Notes under the pieces: generated by a model
Seen by the model: the letters and a program-made list of their open reading frames with translations, nothing else
The model's database searches: none
Told to the model about the DNA's origin: nothing
Position numbers and translations under genes: made by a program
Assembly: GCF_900609055.1 (NCBI RefSeq)
Contig: NZ_UXAW01000134.1
Location: 58,450 to 122,449 of the forward strand
Direction of reading: 5' to 3'
From: Pseudogemmobacter humi
Lineage (GTDB): Bacteria > Pseudomonadota > Alphaproteobacteria > Rhodobacterales > Rhodobacteraceae
Length of the DNA stretch: 64,000 bases
Shown here: in pieces, positions 1-7,421 of the stretch
How the letters are laid out: each line of letters begins with the position of its first letter
How positions within the stretch are numbered: the first letter of the stretch is position 1

Positions 1-971
1 GCGACAATGCCGAGCGGATGCAACTGATCCTGCCGGGTGCTGATGCGCCGGTGGCGCCCACCCACTGGGCCTTCGGCCAGTTGGCCAGCCTTGTCGGGGC
101 ACCGGCCGCCTATCTGCGGCAGCTTCCCGCCCCGCTGGCAGGGATCAACCTGCAATACGGCCTGTCCTCTCACCGTGCAGAGCAGATCAAGACCTTTGAG
201 ACCGAGGAGGGGCGCACAGAACTGCGGGCGGTGACCGGGCCGGACTATGGCCGGATCCATGACCATGACCTGGTCGAGGCGGTGCAGCGCATCGCGGGCA
301 ATGGTACGGGAGATACGCGCTGGAAGGTGCCGGGAACCCTCGACTGGTCGACCGGGGTCTACAACCCGGATGTCGATATCACCCGGGACACCACCACGCT
401 CTATGCCTCGGATCGCGACGTGTTCCTGTTTTTGGTCGATGACCACAACCCGATCGAGGCTGGCAAGTTGCCCGATGGGTCGCCCGATCTCTACTTCCGG
501 GGATTTTACTGCTGGAATTCTGAGGTCGGGGCCAAGACGCTTGGCATCGCGAGCTTCTATCTGCGGGCCGTATGCCAGAACCGGAACTTGTGGGGCGTCG
601 AGGATTTCCAGGAGATCACGATCCGGCATTCCAAATATGCCGCATCCCGCTTCGCACAGGAGGCTGCCCCGGCATTGACCCGCTTCGCCAATTCCTCGCC
701 CTCGGGCTTCGTGAACGGGATCAAGGCGGCGCGCCAGCAGATCGTGGCCCGGGACGACGAGGACCGCGAGATCTTCCTGCGCAAACGCGGCTTCTCGAAG
801 ACAGACACCGCGAAGATCATCGATACGGTGCTGGTCGAAGAGGGCCACCCGCCTGAGAGCATCTTCGATTTCGTGCAAGGTATCACACGTCTGGCGCGGA
901 CGAAGACCCAGCAGGACACGCGTCTCGATCTTGAGGGCAAGGCCAAGAAGCTGCTCGACCGCGTGGGCTGA
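1..971 (+). CDS. DUF932 domain protein, 5' end cut by the window edge (copy 1)
   Basis: The frame is open from base 3 and ends in TGA at 971. The protein is nearly the same as the complete DUF932 protein at 21698-22894 from its residue about 76 onward, so roughly the first 75 residues lie outside the window. DUF932 proteins are phage/plasmid proteins, often annotated as LCR- or antirestriction-like; their biochemical role is not established. The small protein and RadC follow in the same order as in the second copy. Family call is confident; function is inferred from context only. Confidence 0.88.
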   Translation, partial: DNAERMQLILPGADAPVAPTHWAFGQLASLVGAPAAYLRQLPAPLAGINLQYGLSSHRAEQIKTFETEEGRTELRAVTGPDYGRIHDHDLVEAVQRIAGNGTGDTRWKVPGTLDWSTGVYNPDVDITRDTTTLYASDRDVFLFLVDDHNPIEAGKLPDGSPDLYFRGFYCWNSEVGAKTLGIASFYLRAVCQNRNLWGVEDFQEITIRHSKYAASRFAQEAAPALTRFANSSPSGFVNGIKAARQQIVARDDEDREIFLRKRGFSKTDTAKIIDTVLVEEGHPPESIFDFVQGITRLARTKTQQDTRLDLEGKAKKLLDRVG

Positions 972-1127
972 GGCCGCTCTTCGCCCACCGATGCCTTTCC
1001 TCCCCGTGCGGCAATCTGCGGCTCCACGCCCGGATTGCCGCATTTTCCCCTTCTTCCCGGTCAACCGTTCGACGGCATCCGCTTCGGCGGGGCAGGGGTT
1101 GGCCGATCACTCCCAGAGGATCCCGCA

Positions 1128-1337
1128 ATGCAGACTTTCGACGACAAGGTGGATGCGGCCGTCCATGCCGCCCTCATGACCCTTGGCCTTTCGGTGAACA
1201 CGCGCATGGATCTGGCCATCCGCCTTAATGACTTCATCACCCGGGAATTCCAGTTCGCTGTCACCGATGACGACGAGGAACGCGATGCAGACAGCTCCAG
1301 GTCGCCCACCTCGGCAGAAGGCGTCGGCGATGACTGA
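1128..1337 (+). CDS. Small acidic-tailed protein between DUF932 and RadC (copy 1)
   Basis: A 69-residue protein starting MQTFDDKVD. Its first 50 residues closely match the 66-residue protein at 23038-23238, and both have an Asp/Glu-rich stretch after the FQF motif followed by a divergent tail. This start is chosen because the match between copies begins exactly here; a longer upstream reading frame is not conserved. The stop overlaps the RadC start by 8 bases, so translation is probably coupled. I recognise no domain. Conservation of position and N-terminal sequence in both modules says it is a real gene, possibly an accessory partner of RadC or DUF932. Confidence 0.75.
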   Translation: MQTFDDKVDAAVHAALMTLGLSVNTRMDLAIRLNDFITREFQFAVTDDDEERDADSSRSPTSAEGVGDD

Positions 1338-1770
1338 GCAGGAACAGACCGTCATCCTCGAGGCCCGCGAAATCCTCGCGCGCTATTTCAACCAGAATCC
1401 CGTGCTGGCGTCCTGGCAGGCGGTGCTCGACTATTGTGCCTTGACGGTGAGGGGGGAGGTCGAATGTTTTCATGTCCTCTATCTCGACCGCAAGAACCGG
1501 CTGATTTCCGATGTTCTGGTCTCGGTTGGCACTGTCGATTATGTGCCGGTCTACCCGCGTGAGGTGCTGAAACGCGCCCTGCTGATGAACGCGACAGCCC
1601 TGATCCTCGTCCATAACCATCCCAGCGGTGATCCCGAGCCCTCGGAGGCGGATCTGAAGATGACGAAAGAGATCCAGAGGGGCTGCAAGGCACTCGGCCT
1701 GATGCTGCACGACCACATCATCGTCGGGGCTGGTCGCGAGATCAGCCTGCGGGGAAGGGGAGCTATCTGA
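1330..1770 (+). CDS. RadC-like JAB-domain protein (copy 1)
   Basis: A 146-residue protein starting MTEQEQT. It carries the RadC/JAB metal-binding signature HNHPSGDPEPSEAD followed by a conserved LHDHIIVG segment. It lacks the N-terminal helix-hairpin-helix part of chromosomal RadC (about 220 residues), so it is the short form common on plasmids and phages. The old role of RadC in DNA repair has been withdrawn; plasmid versions are linked by context to DNA processing or antirestriction. The start overlaps the upstream small gene by 8 bases and matches the paralogue at 23231. A GC-rich inverted repeat follows at 1800-1833. Confidence 0.9.
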   Translation: MTEQEQTVILEAREILARYFNQNPVLASWQAVLDYCALTVRGEVECFHVLYLDRKNRLISDVLVSVGTVDYVPVYPREVLKRALLMNATALILVHNHPSGDPEPSEADLKMTKEIQRGCKALGLMLHDHIIVGAGREISLRGRGAI

Positions 1771-1799
1771 AAGGATTGCATCTGCTTGGAAAAGCAAAA

Positions 1800-1833
1800 C
1801 CCCGGCGGTATGCATAGCAGGGACCAGCCGGGG
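1800..1833. other. Inverted repeat downstream of RadC (copy 1)
   Basis: CCCCGGC at 1800-1806 pairs with GCCGGGG at 1827-1833 around a 20-base loop. The same structure stands after the second RadC at 23701-23734, although other sequence between RadC and ParB differs completely. No T-tract follows, so it is a weak intrinsic terminator at best. It could instead be a processing signal or a protein site. Confidence 0.5.
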
Positions 1834-1847
1834 GATACGCTGCCTAT

Positions 1848-2564
1848 ATGCGGTCGTCTGCGGCAAAAATCAAGAGAATGTTGCCGCTCATGCCCAACCT
1901 TGCAGATGCCCTGTCTTCAGACCGCTTCGGAACCTATCTGGCCTGGGCAGGAGGCGCTCCGGACTTGGCAGAGCGGCTCTACACCTACAACGTGCGGCTT
2001 TCGGCAGCACTTTATGGACCTCTGCATATGCTGGAGGTCACGATGCGCAACAGGATCAATGTGCAATTGGCGCAGGCTTTTGGACCCGCGTGGCTGAATG
2101 ATCCGAAGGTTCTGGCGACGCCCTATCAGGCGAGTTGCGTCCGGCAGGCAGAACAGACGCTGCGGCAGGGCAACAAGCCAGTGACCGCCTCCAGGATTGT
2201 CGCCGAACTCAATTTCGGATTCTGGTGCTCGCTGTTCGGAAGGCAATCACACCACCTCTGGCAAGTGCTGAGGCCGATTTTTCTTGCGAAGGGCATCCAG
2301 CGTTCGCCCATTGCACATGAACTGCGCGAGACGCGGGTGCTGCGTAACCGGGTTGCACATTATGAACCGATCCTCGGCATGGCCTTGGGACAGCGCTATG
2401 CCTCGATCACCACGTTGACCGGCTGGCTGTCGCCCTCAGCGGCGGCCTGGATTGCGGGATATTCTGACTGGCCGCGCGTCTATCCGGGCGTGCCGATCCT
2501 GATCCCTGATTCGACAGCCCGCACGTTCCAGGTCGCGCCAGCGGTGATTTCTTTCCTGCCCTGA
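1848..2564 (+). CDS. Abi-like HEPN-domain protein (abortive infection family)
   Basis: A 238-residue, largely helical protein resembling the Abi-like family. Residues 166-171 read RNRVAH, fitting the R-x4-H motif of HEPN ribonucleases, and the preceding ELRETRVLRNRVAHYEP segment is the family's best conserved stretch. Known relatives act in phage abortive infection or as RNase toxins. It lies between RadC and ParB in the first module only; at the same place the second module has about 400 non-coding bases, so the gene was inserted into, or lost from, this slot. No separate antitoxin gene is visible. Start uncertain: ATG 1848 or ATG 1878 (the latter has a better purine-rich site). Confidence 0.75.
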   Translation: MRSSAAKIKRMLPLMPNLADALSSDRFGTYLAWAGGAPDLAERLYTYNVRLSAALYGPLHMLEVTMRNRINVQLAQAFGPAWLNDPKVLATPYQASCVRQAEQTLRQGNKPVTASRIVAELNFGFWCSLFGRQSHHLWQVLRPIFLAKGIQRSPIAHELRETRVLRNRVAHYEPILGMALGQRYASITTLTGWLSPSAAAWIAGYSDWPRVYPGVPILIPDSTARTFQVAPAVISFLP

Positions 2565-2590
2565 CCGATCCTGTTCCCGGCGAGCCGGAC

Positions 2591-2674
2591 AGAGGGAGAG
2601 TGCGGAGGGGATTTCCATGACGGGTTGGTAGCCGGAGAGAGGGTCTCCCCGGCGCCCGTCCTGGAGTATCTGAC
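2591..2674 (+). promoter_or_regulatory. Class I structured leader before ParB-like gene (copy 1)
   Basis: AGAGGGAGAG is followed by GACGGG at 2619-2624, then a hairpin with GGAGA (2634-2638) and TCTCC (2644-2648), then CCCGTC at 2655-2660 and GGAG just before the ATG. GACGGG and CCCGTC can pair, enclosing the inner hairpin. The same arrangement occurs before the second ParB gene, the second DUF932 gene and the gene at 44419. This resembles the published radC RNA motif, described upstream of genes for DNA-interacting proteins. I could not run a covariance-model search, so that identity is inference. Confidence 0.6.
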
Positions 2675-4834
2675 ATGGCCACTGCCGTTCAGAAGATCAC
2701 GCTGTCGTCCTCGCGCGACATCCCCTTCAACAAGCTGGTGTTGAGCCAGTCCAACGTCCGGCGCGTCAAGGCCGGGGTGTCGGTCGATGAACTGGCCGAG
2801 TCCATCGCGCGGCGGGGGCTGATCCAGTCGCTGCATGTCCGGCCGGTTCTGGGTGAGGATGGTGTCGAGACCGGCATGTTCGAGGTGCCCGCTGGCGGCC
2901 GCCGCTTCCGTGCGCTGGAGGTGCTGGTGAAACAGAAGCGCCTTGCGAAAACCGCACCGGTGCCCTGTATCGTGTCGGATGCTTCCGATGAGGTGCTGAT
3001 CGACGAGGTGTCGCTCGCAGAGAACATCGAACGTGCGCCGCTGCATCCGGTCGACCAATTCCGCGCCTTCCATGCCATGCGCGAGAAGGGCATGACCGAA
3101 GAGGCGATTGCCGCCGCCTTCTTCGTCGACGCCAAGGTGGTGAAACAGCGCCTGCGCCTCGTCTCGGTCGCACCGGCGCTGCTGGAGATCTATGCCGAGG
3201 ACGGCATGACTTTGGAGCAGCTGATGGCCTTCACCATCTCTTCGGACCATGAGCGCCAGGTTCAGGTCTGGGACGCGGTGAAGGACAGTTGGTCGAAGGA
3301 GCCCTACAACATCCGCCGCATGCTGACCGAGACCACGATCCGGGCCTCCGACAAGCGCGTCACCTTCGTTGGCATTGAGGCCTACGAGGCTGCGGGCGGC
3401 TATGTGCTGCGCGATCTCTTCCAGCAGGATGATGGCGGCTGGCTGCAGGATCCGGTGCTGCTCGACCGGCTGGTGAACGAGAAGCTGAAGGCCGAGGCCG
3501 AGACCATCGCTGCCGAGGGCTGGAAGTGGATCGAGGTCGCGGTCAGCTTTCCCTACAGCCACGCCTGTGGCATGCGGCAGCTGATCGGCACTACGGTCGA
3601 CCTGACCGAAGATGAGCGCGCCACCCGCGAGGCGCTGCGCGACGAATACGACCGGCTCGAGGCGGAATACGCGCAGGTCGAGGAATATCCCGACGAGGTC
3701 GATGCCCGTCTGGGCGAGATCGAGAAGATCCTTGGCGCTTTCGAGATTCGACCGATGATCTATGACCCGGCGCAGATGGCGCGGGCCGGGGTCTTCGTCA
3801 GCCTTGATGTCGATGGCACGCTGTTGATCGAGCGCGGCTACGTCCGGGCCGAGGACGAAGCGCCGCTGGAGCCGGAACCCGAGATTGTCGATCCCGAGAC
3901 TGGCGAGGTGCTGCAACGGGCGGAACCTGAGGTCAGCCATCAACGCGCGGTGATCACCCTTGGCGGTGAGTCCAGCACGCCGCCGGAGGAGGAGGAAGAC
4001 GAGGCGGACGCGATCAAGCCGTTGCCCGAGCGGCTGGTGATCGAGTTGACGGCGCACCGCACGTTGGCACTGAGGGACGCAGTGGCGAACAATCCCCGCA
4101 TCGCGATGACGGCACTGTTGCACCGCCTCGTCCTCGACTGCTTTGGCATCCGCAGCGCAGGTCACGCCCTGCAGGCCCGGGTGCAGGATGTGCATCTGTT
4201 GGTGCAGGCCCCGGATCTCGTTGACTCGCTGCCGGCGCAGGCTATCGACGAACGGCACGCGGCCTGGAGAGCGGACATCCCACTCGATGAGCAGGATAAC
4301 CAGCTCTGGGGCTGGCTGCACGCTCTGGACGAGGCCAGCCGACAGGCGCTTCTGGCCCATTGCCTGAGCTTCGGGGTCAACGCGCTCTATGAGCGACCCA
4401 ACCCCTATAGCGGCAATGGCATCAGCAAGCATGGGCTCGACCGCCGCCTGCAGGAGGCCAATCGACTGGCGCGCATGACCGGTCTCGATCTTGTCGAGGC
4501 AGGCTGGAAGCCGACGGTCGCCAATTACCTCGGCCGGGTGACCAAGGCCCGCATCCTTGAGGCTGTGCGCGAAGGGGTTGGCGAGCAGGCGGTGGAGTTG
4601 ATCGGCCATCTGAAGAAGGGCGAGATGGCGACCGAGGCCGAACGGCTGCTCTCCGGCAGCGGTTGGCTGCCGGAACCGCTGCGGATGGAGGGCGCTGAGG
4701 CCACCGACGATGTGGGGGCGGGCGACGGCTCGGAAATCGATGCGCTGCCTGACTTCCTCTCGGGCGATGGCGAGGACGACGATGAACTCGAGGAAGAAGA
4801 GCAGGAACCGCCGCACAGCATCGCTGCGGAATGA
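2675..4834 (+). CDS. Large ParB-like (ParB N-terminal nuclease/CTPase fold) protein, copy 1
   Basis: A 719-residue protein. Residues about 10-110 form a ParB/Srx-type domain with LSQSNVRR, the GRRFRALEVL box and the ENIER box; a KorB-like helix-turn-helix region (TEEAIAAAFFVDAKVVKQRLRLVSVAPALLE) follows. The rest is helical with acidic stretches near residue 435 and at the C-terminus. Canonical ParB proteins are about 300 residues and pair with ParA; no parA lies nearby, so this is more likely the large plasmid-borne ParB-like type found beside DUF932 and RadC than a partition protein. ATG is preceded by GGAG and by the class I leader. The paralogue at 24073 is almost the same throughout. Confidence 0.88.
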   Translation: MATAVQKITLSSSRDIPFNKLVLSQSNVRRVKAGVSVDELAESIARRGLIQSLHVRPVLGEDGVETGMFEVPAGGRRFRALEVLVKQKRLAKTAPVPCIVSDASDEVLIDEVSLAENIERAPLHPVDQFRAFHAMREKGMTEEAIAAAFFVDAKVVKQRLRLVSVAPALLEIYAEDGMTLEQLMAFTISSDHERQVQVWDAVKDSWSKEPYNIRRMLTETTIRASDKRVTFVGIEAYEAAGGYVLRDLFQQDDGGWLQDPVLLDRLVNEKLKAEAETIAAEGWKWIEVAVSFPYSHACGMRQLIGTTVDLTEDERATREALRDEYDRLEAEYAQVEEYPDEVDARLGEIEKILGAFEIRPMIYDPAQMARAGVFVSLDVDGTLLIERGYVRAEDEAPLEPEPEIVDPETGEVLQRAEPEVSHQRAVITLGGESSTPPEEEEDEADAIKPLPERLVIELTAHRTLALRDAVANNPRIAMTALLHRLVLDCFGIRSAGHALQARVQDVHLLVQAPDLVDSLPAQAIDERHAAWRADIPLDEQDNQLWGWLHALDEASRQALLAHCLSFGVNALYERPNPYSGNGISKHGLDRRLQEANRLARMTGLDLVEAGWKPTVANYLGRVTKARILEAVREGVGEQAVELIGHLKKGEMATEAERLLSGSGWLPEPLRMEGAEATDDVGAGDGSEIDALPDFLSGDGEDDDELEEEEQEPPHSIAAE

Positions 4835-4893
4835 TCTTCAGCTGCGGGGCGGCCTCGGTTGCCCCGTTTCCAGATCAGCCAATCCGTCAATCT

Positions 4894-4925
4894 GCCCGGT
4901 CCTAGTGACCGGGCGTCTCTTTTGG
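4894..4925 (+). terminator. Intrinsic terminator after ParB copy 1
   Basis: Perfect 8-bp stem GCCCGGTC (4894-4901) and GACCGGGC (4907-4914) with a five-base loop, followed by a T-rich tract. It lies between the ParB stop and the start of the next gene. The second module ends in a near-identical terminator at 26277. Confidence 0.8.
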
Positions 4926-4936
4926 AGCTTTCGCCT

Positions 4937-5251
4937 ATGCCCGGAACGATCACCATCGACGAGATCTTCGCCGAAGACCACAGCAATCCACCGGCAGAGC
5001 GTTGTCAGCCATGGATCGAGAGCCGCGATGGCATCACGGTCGTGGTGGAACCCAAGCCCTATTGGGCCGTGGATCTGCGGGTCTTCCGCCTCGATCGCCG
5101 GGAATACTGCCTCTATGCCGACTGGCTGGTCGATGGCGGGCGGTCCAGATTCTATGGCCATATTGACACCAGCGGCGATGATGTGATGCGGAACGCCCGC
5201 GCGATGATTGCCCGCGAAATCGAGGACAGGCTGTGGGCAGGCACGAAGTGA
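4937..5251 (+). CDS. Hypothetical plasmid-type protein
   Basis: A 104-residue acidic soluble protein beginning MPGTITIDEIFAED. I do not recognise a family. It contains an aromatic-rich middle (PKPYWAVDLRVFRL, then YCLYADWL) suggesting a small alpha/beta fold. The start at 4937 is chosen because GGAG stands 9 bases upstream, directly after the terminator of the ParB gene; a longer open frame would run through that terminator. There is no equivalent after the second ParB copy. It is the last gene of the backbone module before unrelated cargo on the opposite strand. Confidence 0.6.
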   Translation: MPGTITIDEIFAEDHSNPPAERCQPWIESRDGITVVVEPKPYWAVDLRVFRLDRREYCLYADWLVDGGRSRFYGHIDTSGDDVMRNARAMIAREIEDRLWAGTK

Positions 5252-5292
5252 CAATTGGAAGCGTCTGGCGAGATCGCCGAACCAGAGGTGGG

Positions 5293-5757
5293 TTAGAGCC
5301 TCGGCGGTGCTGCCGGATCGCGTTGGAGATCCTTGTGATCCTCGATGGCCATATGAAGGGATCTTGCGATCCGTTCCGCTCGCTCGATTACATGGGCCGC
5401 ACCTTCCGGGGGGCAGATCTCTGCGGCAGCCTCGCGGAATAGTGCAAGCCAGCGTTCGAAATGCCGCCACTCCACCGGCAGAGCGACGTGGGCCGGCATC
5501 GGCGCCCCCTTGTAGGTGCCGGTCATCAGAGCAACTGAATGCCAGAACGCGACCATCTTTTCGAGGTGAGGCCCCCAGTCTGCAATGCGCTCGGCGAATA
5601 CCGGACCGAGCAGCGTGTCATTCCGCACCCGTTCGTAGAAACCGTGTACAAGATCGTGCAGCATCTGCCCGTCCAGACCGGTTTCCGCCATCAGGGATGC
5701 GGTCATCTCCGGGCGCAGGGTTAGTGGGAGGGCAGGATTGGTCTGGGCGGTGATCAT
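5293..5757 (-). CDS. Group III truncated haemoglobin
   Basis: A 154-residue protein matching group III truncated haemoglobins, with the FYERVRNDTLLGPVFAERI segment, the KMVAFWHSVALMTGTYKG segment, and the PVEWRHFERWLALF segment holding the likely proximal histidine. Group III globins bind haem and oxygen or NO and are associated with NO or microaerobic stress. The gene is divergent from nsrR, with an inverted repeat in the shared upstream region, so it is probably repressed by NsrR and induced by NO. The length is slightly above the usual 130-140 residues because of an extended C-terminus. Confidence 0.88.
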   Translation of the reverse strand: MITAQTNPALPLTLRPEMTASLMAETGLDGQMLHDLVHGFYERVRNDTLLGPVFAERIADWGPHLEKMVAFWHSVALMTGTYKGAPMPAHVALPVEWRHFERWLALFREAAAEICPPEGAAHVIERAERIARSLHMAIEDHKDLQRDPAAPPRL

Positions 5758-5821
5758 GTCTGGCTCCGGCTGCGGCGCGCTGTCGCTCCGCCTTTGCAGC
5801 GCAGGGTAATCCTGCTAATTG

Positions 5822-5834
5822 GTATTTGAAATAC
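5822..5834. promoter_or_regulatory. Candidate NsrR operator
   Basis: Perfect inverted repeat GTATTT-G-AAATAC in the divergent region between the truncated haemoglobin and nsrR genes, 15 bases before the nsrR ATG. It resembles half-sites of known NsrR operators (ATTT and AAAT arms). Assignment rests on position and symmetry. Confidence 0.5.
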
Positions 5835-5849
5835 TGATTGAATGCGACC

Positions 5850-6296
5850 ATGCGCCTCACTGCCTTTACCGATTATGGGCTGCGCGCCCTGATGCGGATC
5901 GCCTCTGATCCGGGGCGCGGATTTTCGACGGCCGAGCTGGCGGATGAATTCGGCTTGTCGCGGCACCATCTGGCCAAGATCGTCCAGCGTCTGGTCCAGG
6001 GCGGGATCCTGAGCACACGACGAGGCGGCGGGGGTGGTGCCACGCTGGCACAGCCCGCCGACCAGATCCGGCTGGGAATGGTCGTGCGTCTTCTGGAAGC
6101 TGGGGGCACCGGGTTGGTCGATTGCCTCACTGAGGGTGGGCCTGTCTGCACGGTGGACGGGCGCTGCGGTCTGAAGTCCCGCCTGCGCCGCGCCGAAACC
6201 GCCTTCCTGGCCGAACTTGACCGTTCCACCCTTGCCGAAATCGCCTTGCGCCCGATGGAGGAGGTAATGCCATGCCCGACTGGCCCGAGGGACTGA
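5850..6296 (+). CDS. nsrR: Rrf2-family NO-sensing repressor NsrR
   Basis: A 148-residue Rrf2-type winged-helix protein. It starts MRLTAFTDYGLRALM, the canonical NsrR N-terminus, and has three cysteines in the pattern C-x7-C-x6-C (CLTEGGPVC then GRCGL) expected for iron-sulphur cluster binding. NsrR represses NO-detoxification genes and is released when NO damages the cluster. ATG 5850 is chosen over an upstream TTG because family members begin here. The next gene overlaps its 3' end by 25 bases, and the divergent truncated haemoglobin is a likely target. Confidence 0.88.
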   Translation: MRLTAFTDYGLRALMRIASDPGRGFSTAELADEFGLSRHHLAKIVQRLVQGGILSTRRGGGGGATLAQPADQIRLGMVVRLLEAGGTGLVDCLTEGGPVCTVDGRCGLKSRLRRAETAFLAELDRSTLAEIALRPMEEVMPCPTGPRD

Positions 6297-6568
6297 TCCC
6301 CTACAAGCGTACGCCCGAATTCACAGAGGCCACGATTCCGGCAGGCCTGCTGCGGGCGCATGCCACCAAGCCAGGCACCTGGGCATGTCTGCATGTGCTC
6401 GAAGGACGGCTGCGGTTCCGGGATCTCGCACGGGACAGCGTCCTTGACCTCGATTCCGGCGTTCATCCGTTGATCCGCCCCGATGAATTGCACGAAGTCG
6501 AAGCGGTCGGCCCGGTGCGCTTCTTCGTCGAGTTCTGTCACGCGGCAGATGCGGACAGCGGCCGCTGA
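6272..6568 (+). CDS. DUF1971 (YeaR/TehB-like) cupin-fold protein
   Basis: A 98-residue protein of the DUF1971 family, seen in the PDWPEGLIPYKRTPEFTEATIP start, the HATKPGTWACLHVLEG segment and RPDELHEVE. Relatives such as YeaR are induced by nitrate or NO and have a small beta-barrel fold; the activity is unknown. It overlaps nsrR by 25 bases and is surely co-transcribed with it. The grouping of nsrR, a truncated haemoglobin and DUF1971 supports an NO-response unit. Confidence 0.82.
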   Translation: MPDWPEGLIPYKRTPEFTEATIPAGLLRAHATKPGTWACLHVLEGRLRFRDLARDSVLDLDSGVHPLIRPDELHEVEAVGPVRFFVEFCHAADADSGR

Positions 6569-7313
6569 CTTCGAACTGTTGATCATCCCATGGGCCTGCT
6601 TCGGCTCTTCGGAATCTGCATGGCACTTTATTCGAGAGCGGGCTCAGGTTCGGAAGCATAGTCGCCAATCTCAGGTAATGGCGCAGCGGATCCCCGAGCA
6701 GTTCCGGACGGGTATCGGACGAGAGCAGGGCTATGAAGATCATGCCCCAGAAACCGAGGCAGGTGATGTCGTATAGGTCCTCGCCATAGCGCCGGTCGTG
6801 GTGATAGCCCAGATGCCGCAGGGTTTGCAGGATGCGTCCGGCATCGCCAGCGAAGGGCAGGAACTTCGCCGCCCTGTCGCGTTGCGCGGGTTGGCTGGTA
6901 TAGGCACCGATCTGCGCCAGCAGCTTCAGCCGTGCCTTGAGGTCCCGAGTCGAGGCCAGGGTGCCATCCGCCAAGCTGCCGCTGTCGTCAAAGCCGAACA
7001 GAAACAGCATCTCGTGACGCCGCGCCATCTGGATCACGTCGCCGATGTCCAGATGCGGGATCAGGCGGCGATAGGCGTCCAGCAATACGGGGATGTGTTT
7101 CTGGGCAACGGCGGGCGCGCCGCCGGTGACGCGCATCAGATGAAAGAGGAAATCCTCATACTCTGCCGGACCGAGCAGAGCCGCCGCCCTGGAGGACAGC
7201 GGCCGCAGCCGATGGTGGTTGCAGGGCCAAAATTTGCCCTGCCGCTTTTGCGCAAAACTCTCGGTCTCGTCGGCGATGAACTGGCGCAAAAGATCGCTGT
7301 CGGGGGTGGTCAC
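6321..7313 (-). CDS. Hypothetical protein; C-terminal part probably not native
   Basis: GTG start at 7313 with GAAGGAAA upstream. The first 230 or so residues look like a real alpha-helical protein, including CNHHRLRPLSSRAAALLG and a long helical stretch around GYHHDRRYGEDLYDITCLGFWGMIF. I recognise no family. The last 90 residues are arginine-rich, low in quality and lie antisense to the DUF1971 gene and the end of nsrR, so the frame has probably lost its proper stop near 6580-6650 through a frameshift or deletion. It is convergent with the nsrR unit. Function unknown. Confidence 0.5.
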   Translation of the reverse strand: MTTPDSDLLRQFIADETESFAQKRQGKFWPCNHHRLRPLSSRAAALLGPAEYEDFLFHLMRVTGGAPAVAQKHIPVLLDAYRRLIPHLDIGDVIQMARRHEMLFLFGFDDSGSLADGTLASTRDLKARLKLLAQIGAYTSQPAQRDRAAKFLPFAGDAGRILQTLRHLGYHHDRRYGEDLYDITCLGFWGMIFIALLSSDTRPELLGDPLRHYLRLATMLPNLSPLSNKVPCRFRRAEAGPWDDQQFEVSGRCPHLPRDRTRRRSAPGRPLRLRAIHRGGSTDERRNRGQGRCPVRDPGTAAVLRAHADMPRCLAWWHAPAAGLPESWPL

Positions 7314-7421
7314 GATGGTTTCCTTCAGTTCGTCCGGACTCGAGGTGCGCGGTAGGCTCTATCGCCAATCCGCTGCCTTATGCCCGCTTTGCCTTTAGCG
7401 CGGCTGGATCGGATCGCCGCC

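Noticed and set aside
1228..1329. A longer RadC start in copy 1
   Set aside because: The extension overlaps the small gene in another frame and is not present in copy 2.
2480..4816. A 778-residue minus-strand open frame opposite ParB copy 1
   Set aside because: It is the antisense shadow of the ParB-like gene in GC-rich DNA; it has no recognisable domain and its counterpart opposite copy 2 is broken into several frames.
2675..4834. Calling the large ParB-like proteins plasmid partition proteins
   Set aside because: They are more than twice the usual length, no parA gene is present and no parS-like repeats were seen, so only the fold is claimed.
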